Assembly (NCBI GenBank): GCA_915070235.1
Contig: CAJZFM010000083.1
Span: 1 to 8,274 of the forward strand
Reading direction: 5' to 3'
Origin: an uncultured Capnocytophaga sp.
Lineage (GTDB): Bacteria > Bacteroidota > Bacteroidia > Flavobacteriales > Flavobacteriaceae
Length of the DNA stretch: 8,274 nucleotides
The translations under genes and the position numbers were made by a program. This document shows positions 6,180 through 8,274 of this stretch, in pieces. The notes under the pieces were generated by a model that had not been told where the DNA came from, searched no databases, and saw nothing but the letters and a program-made list of their open reading frames with translations. Each line of letters opens with the position of its first letter. Within the stretch, counting starts at the first letter, position 1.

Positions 6180-6378
6180 CGCCAACGGGGGCATTCTCTT
6201 CTTGCAAATTGATATTAATAATTTCCTCTAACAGATTAATAACTTGGGGTTCTCCCTCCAATGTATACTTCTCACAGAACAATAATTGCTTTTTCAGTAC
6301 TCTTTTGAGGCGTGTTTCTTCCTTTTTAGCCTCATTAACATAGTTTATCCACTCTTTTTGATATTCTATTTTCCCCAA
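6169..6378 (-). pseudogene. 69-aa frame without ATG, cut by a palindrome
   Basis: A minus-strand frame overlaps the end of the lipoprotein gene by 13 bases. It has no ATG: the only usable start is a TTG at 6378 that precedes the lipoprotein stop. The product is hydrophilic and helical-looking, rich in Lys and Glu, with the stretch LKRVLKKQLLFCEKY at residues 24-38 and LLEEIININLQEEN near 49-62. The last residues (APVGASL) are encoded by the GC-rich palindrome, as expected if that element interrupted a longer gene. Alternatively it is a small gene translationally coupled to the lipoprotein. I do not recognise it. Confidence 0.35.
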
Positions 6379-7433
6379 TCAACGGGTGCCCATTGTGTGA
6401 GCTCCCAAGGGAAGTCGTTGATGTTATCGAACTTGCCGTACTTCTTCTCAAACTCCCCATCGTGTTCCCAAGGGTCTAACCCGTGGATCGCAAGCTCATA
6501 AATGCCGTGCTCGGTGGTGAAAGTGTGGCAAAATGCGTTCTTATCAGCGGCATAAGCCCCATATTTCTGCACCGCCTTGGCAATCATCAGGGTCATAGGA
6601 CTCAATCCGAGTTTATCTAAGTCCACTTTCGGGTCGATACGGCACCATTGCCCTTCCATTGGGGCGTCGGCATCGTCCAGATCGCCATCGCCAGCCTTCG
6701 CAGGCCACGAAAAGCCTTTACGGGCGTGCGCTATGGTGAACGATAGGGCGTGATTGATCTCCCCTGCCCTCACTTCCTCGATACCGATCTGCGACAGCGG
6801 ATTGAGCATTCCCACTACCGAGCTACCGCCTTTGGTAAGGCGCATCCAATAGTTGTCCTTAGCGAGCCCTCGCAGGCCTGGCTTTGCAATGAAGTAGCCC
6901 GAGCCTTTAAATTTGTACTCACCGCTGTTCACATACGTTACTCCGAAGTACTGACGCATCACTCCCGTTGCCACGTCGTACACCGCCATATGCGCATCGT
7001 TTCCAGCGGCAGGCTTGGCATCGTGCACGATAGGCTGACGCCCTCCCGTGTATTTATAGAGGTCAGCATCGTCTCGCTCACGGTGTCCTTCGGGGATAAA
7101 ATTAGCATAATGCTGGTTCTTATCATTACTATCTACTATAATTATGGTGTAATTATAGTGCTGACGTGTAATGGTAGTGATCACCCCGTAAGGATTGGTT
7201 GCCAGCGATTTCATTTTGGCTGCAATCGCTGCTGAATTGGGCGCGAGAGGCATCTCTTTGTCTACCCTTCGCGTAAAAACGGTCCCCTTTGCCACATAGT
7301 TCTTTCCGAAAAGGTCGCCCGAAGTTTTGTACACTACGCTGGGGTCGATCGGATCCTCTCCGCCGCCTCCGTTGCTGTCCTTTCCGCAAGCCACAAGGGC
7401 AAATGCTGCTACTAATGTTATGAACTTTTTCAT
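6366..7433 (-). CDS. Secreted lipoprotein, 355 aa, with an actinobacterial-like domain
   Basis: The N-terminus is a lipoprotein signal peptide: MKK, a hydrophobic stretch and the lipobox L13-V-A-C16. The mature protein starts C-G-K-D-S-N, then a glycine run and ED, which partly resembles the Capnocytophaga surface-export signal (Lys plus acidic residues after the Cys). A surface or outer-membrane location is therefore plausible. The body is rich in Gly, Tyr and Asp with no membrane segment. Residues about 223-298 (AGEINHAL, WPA, EGQWCRIDP, LDKLGLSP, AVQKYGAY) resemble, from memory, a block in secreted proteins of actinobacteria where a lytic or sugar-binding role is suspected; I cannot name the family safely. 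The gene is much more GC-rich than its flanks (50-63% in four lines counted, against about 37% in one line of the gene to the right), suggesting transfer. It ends at DWGK, apparently intact. Confidence 0.75.
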   Translation of the reverse strand: MKKFITLVAAFALVACGKDSNGGGGEDPIDPSVVYKTSGDLFGKNYVAKGTVFTRRVDKEMPLAPNSAAIAAKMKSLATNPYGVITTITRQHYNYTIIIVDSNDKNQHYANFIPEGHRERDDADLYKYTGGRQPIVHDAKPAAGNDAHMAVYDVATGVMRQYFGVTYVNSGEYKFKGSGYFIAKPGLRGLAKDNYWMRLTKGGSSVVGMLNPLSQIGIEEVRAGEINHALSFTIAHARKGFSWPAKAGDGDLDDADAPMEGQWCRIDPKVDLDKLGLSPMTLMIAKAVQKYGAYAADKNAFCHTFTTEHGIYELAIHGLDPWEHDGEFEKKYGKFDNINDFPWELTQWAPVDWGK

Positions 7434-7472
7434 AGTCGGATGTTATTTAAATGTTTGTTATCCTTTTACAGT

Positions 7473-7574
7473 TTACCTACGATGCTTCTGCTGTTCCTCT
7501 TCTCCCGATTGTTTGCTACAAGCAGATAGTATAAGTAGAAAGAAAAAGTAAATAAGTGTTTTGTTATGTGTCAT
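7473..7574 (-). CDS. Mini-lipoprotein, 33 aa
   Basis: A short minus-strand frame starting at an ATG at 7574 after a very AT-rich leader. The product has a signal peptide (MTHNK, then about eleven hydrophobic residues) and the lipobox L16-S-A-C19. The predicted mature form is only 15 residues: C-S-K-Q-S-G, three glutamates, then a Gln/Lys/Arg tail. The gene lies 39 bases upstream of the large lipoprotein gene in the same direction, so the two may be co-transcribed. A chance frame is unlikely to give a complete lipobox with an acidic stretch behind it, but the gene could also be the start of a truncated lipoprotein. Function unknown. Confidence 0.5.
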   Translation of the reverse strand: MTHNKTLIYFFFLLILSACSKQSGEEEQQKHRR

Positions 7575-7651
7575 TTTAAATATTTTTATTGATTTCATTT
7601 CTTGCCTTGTTTAGAGAGAGCTTGAGCAAGCTGAGTAAATTGTTCTTTTAT

Positions 7652-8023
7652 TTATACATCAAAATAAGTGAACACAAACTTAGGGGGTAACTCATACAAA
7701 AGATAATCGCCCACGATAAGCCCTATACATTCATTTTTATCATCATATACACAAGCCTCTACCACAAGTTTATTCATCTTTTTATCTTTATACAAGGTCA
7801 GTTCGCGTAGTTTATTCACTTCCTTATCTATATCTTCTATAGGAAAGAGGTGCAACACGTTTTTATCCTCTACAAAATCAAGTGTCTCATTGATTTCTTC
7901 TAAAAACGCTCCCGAAGCACCAAACTTTTCAGCTAATACTTGGGTATTTTGCGATTTATAAGCATTTAAAAAATCGGTAAGGGCGTAGTAAATTTCTGTT
8001 TTAAGGGCTTGTGTAATTTCCAT
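7652..8023 (-). CDS. Small acidic hypothetical protein, 123 aa (paralogue of the next gene)
   Basis: A soluble acidic protein without a signal peptide. The first 50 residues look like two or three helices (ALTDFLNAY at 14-22, FLEEINETLDFVED near 40-53). The C-terminal 40 residues look like beta strands, ending PPKFVFTYFDV. Residues 88-123 align with the C-terminus of the partial gene to the right, with 17 identical positions in 35 and one gap by hand alignment, so the two are tandem paralogues. No named family is recognised. A probable promoter lies upstream at 8065-8072. Tandem small acidic paralogues are typical of immunity-gene arrays but also of other accessory families, and nothing here identifies a partner toxin. 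Confidence 0.75.
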   Translation of the reverse strand: MEITQALKTEIYYALTDFLNAYKSQNTQVLAEKFGASGAFLEEINETLDFVEDKNVLHLFPIEDIDKEVNKLRELTLYKDKKMNKLVVEACVYDDKNECIGLIVGDYLLYELPPKFVFTYFDV

Positions 8024-8064
8024 ATAGTGTTATTTTATCTTTACTATGTCGTTTTTATAACTCG

Positions 8065-8072
8065 CAAAAGTA
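8065..8072 (-). promoter_or_regulatory. Probable -7 promoter element for the 123-aa gene
   Basis: On the minus strand this reads TACTTTTG, an exact match to the Bacteroidetes -7 consensus TAnnTTTG. Transcription would start near 8059, about 36 bases before the ATG at 8023. A TTG lies 14 bases upstream of the element, closer than the usual 19 or so, so the -33 half is uncertain. Confidence 0.5.
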
Positions 8073-8123
8073 TAGCGACGCAAAAGCAATTTTGAGACTT
8101 TTCAGATAGCCTCAACGGGTGTA

Positions 8124-8274
8124 TTAACAACTAAAGTAGTGAAATACAAACTTAGGAAATTGGTCTCTAAGGTTGTAATATCCTTTGATGATGGCAAAAT
8201 ATTCTTGATCATCCCACAAGTGGGCTTCTACTCCTACAGCGGTATCATCATTGTTGAAGTTATACACCTCTAAA
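8124..8274 (-). CDS. C-terminal part of a second small paralogous protein (cut by window edge)
   Basis: The minus-strand frame enters from the right edge (first full codon at 8273) and gives 49 residues before a TAA at 8124-8126. The sequence has VEAHLWDD near residues 15-22, IIKGYYNL at 28-35 and PKFVFHYF at 40-47. These match the C-terminus of the 123-residue protein on the left, including the shared VEA, DD, G, Y, L and PKFVF-x-YF positions. The two genes are separated by 100 bases holding a probable promoter, so they are transcribed separately or from an internal start. The N-terminal part lies outside the window, and no family is recognised. Confidence 0.65.
   Translation of the reverse strand, partial: LEVYNFNNDDTAVGVEAHLWDDQEYFAIIKGYYNLRDQFPKFVFHYFSC

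Noticed and set aside
6750..7235. 161-residue plus-strand frame opposite the lipoprotein gene
   Set aside because: The translation is rich in His, Arg and Cys with no motif, as expected for the antisense of a GC-rich gene. The opposite strand has a clear lipoprotein signal.
7619..7632. Palindrome AGCTTGAGCAAGCT downstream of the 123-residue gene as a terminator
   Set aside because: The stem is only five pairs with a four-base loop and no T-run follows on the minus strand, so it is too weak to call.
1..8274. tRNA, rRNA, CRISPR array or insertion sequence
   Set aside because: No cloverleaf-like sequence, regularly spaced repeats, transposase frame or terminal inverted repeats were seen on either strand.

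Overview
The window looks like chromosomal DNA of a flavobacterium, most likely Capnocytophaga or a close relative. The reasons are AT-rich intergenic DNA, start codons without clear Shine-Dalgarno sequences, two matches to the Bacteroidetes -7 promoter motif TAnnTTTG, and lipoprotein signal peptides followed by acidic or lysine-containing residues. The genus is inferred from overall character, not from a marker gene.

Left part (1-640): two small genes of unknown function, an acidic 115-residue protein and a 62-residue protein. Centre (653-5562, + strand): a compact lipid-metabolism cluster of five genes. In order these are a CDP-alcohol phosphatidyltransferase (YnbA-like), a CdsA-type cytidylyltransferase (YnbB-like), a patatin-fold protein, a short-chain dehydrogenase/reductase, and an alpha/beta-hydrolase fused to a SAM methyltransferase (YnbC-like). 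The first four overlap by 4 to 13 bases and are probably translationally coupled. The fifth lies behind a 66-base gap that holds its own probable promoter. The layout recalls Escherichia coli ynbABC, with a patatin-like and an SDR gene inserted between the B and C genes and no ynbD visible. The genes suggest a pathway that activates a lipid phosphate with CTP, transfers it to an alcohol, and reduces, deacylates and methylates lipid intermediates; substrate and product are unknown. Two members have altered active sites: the YnbA-like protein has Asn in place of two of the four motif Asp residues, and the patatin-like protein has Cys for the nucleophilic Ser and Ala for the catalytic Asp.

Right of the cluster (5563-6380) is a degraded region. 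It holds a possible 21-residue membrane peptide, a 58-residue reading frame, a piece of a class I methyltransferase lacking its SAM-binding N-terminus, two short palindromes, and a 69-residue frame without ATG whose stop codon falls inside one of the palindromes.

Far right (6366-8274, - strand): a 355-residue secreted lipoprotein in visibly GC-rich DNA, preceded by a 33-residue mini-lipoprotein. Then come two tandem paralogous small acidic proteins, the second cut by the window edge. The small acidic genes at both ends have the look of accessory or immunity-type genes, but no toxin is visible, so that is only a suggestion.
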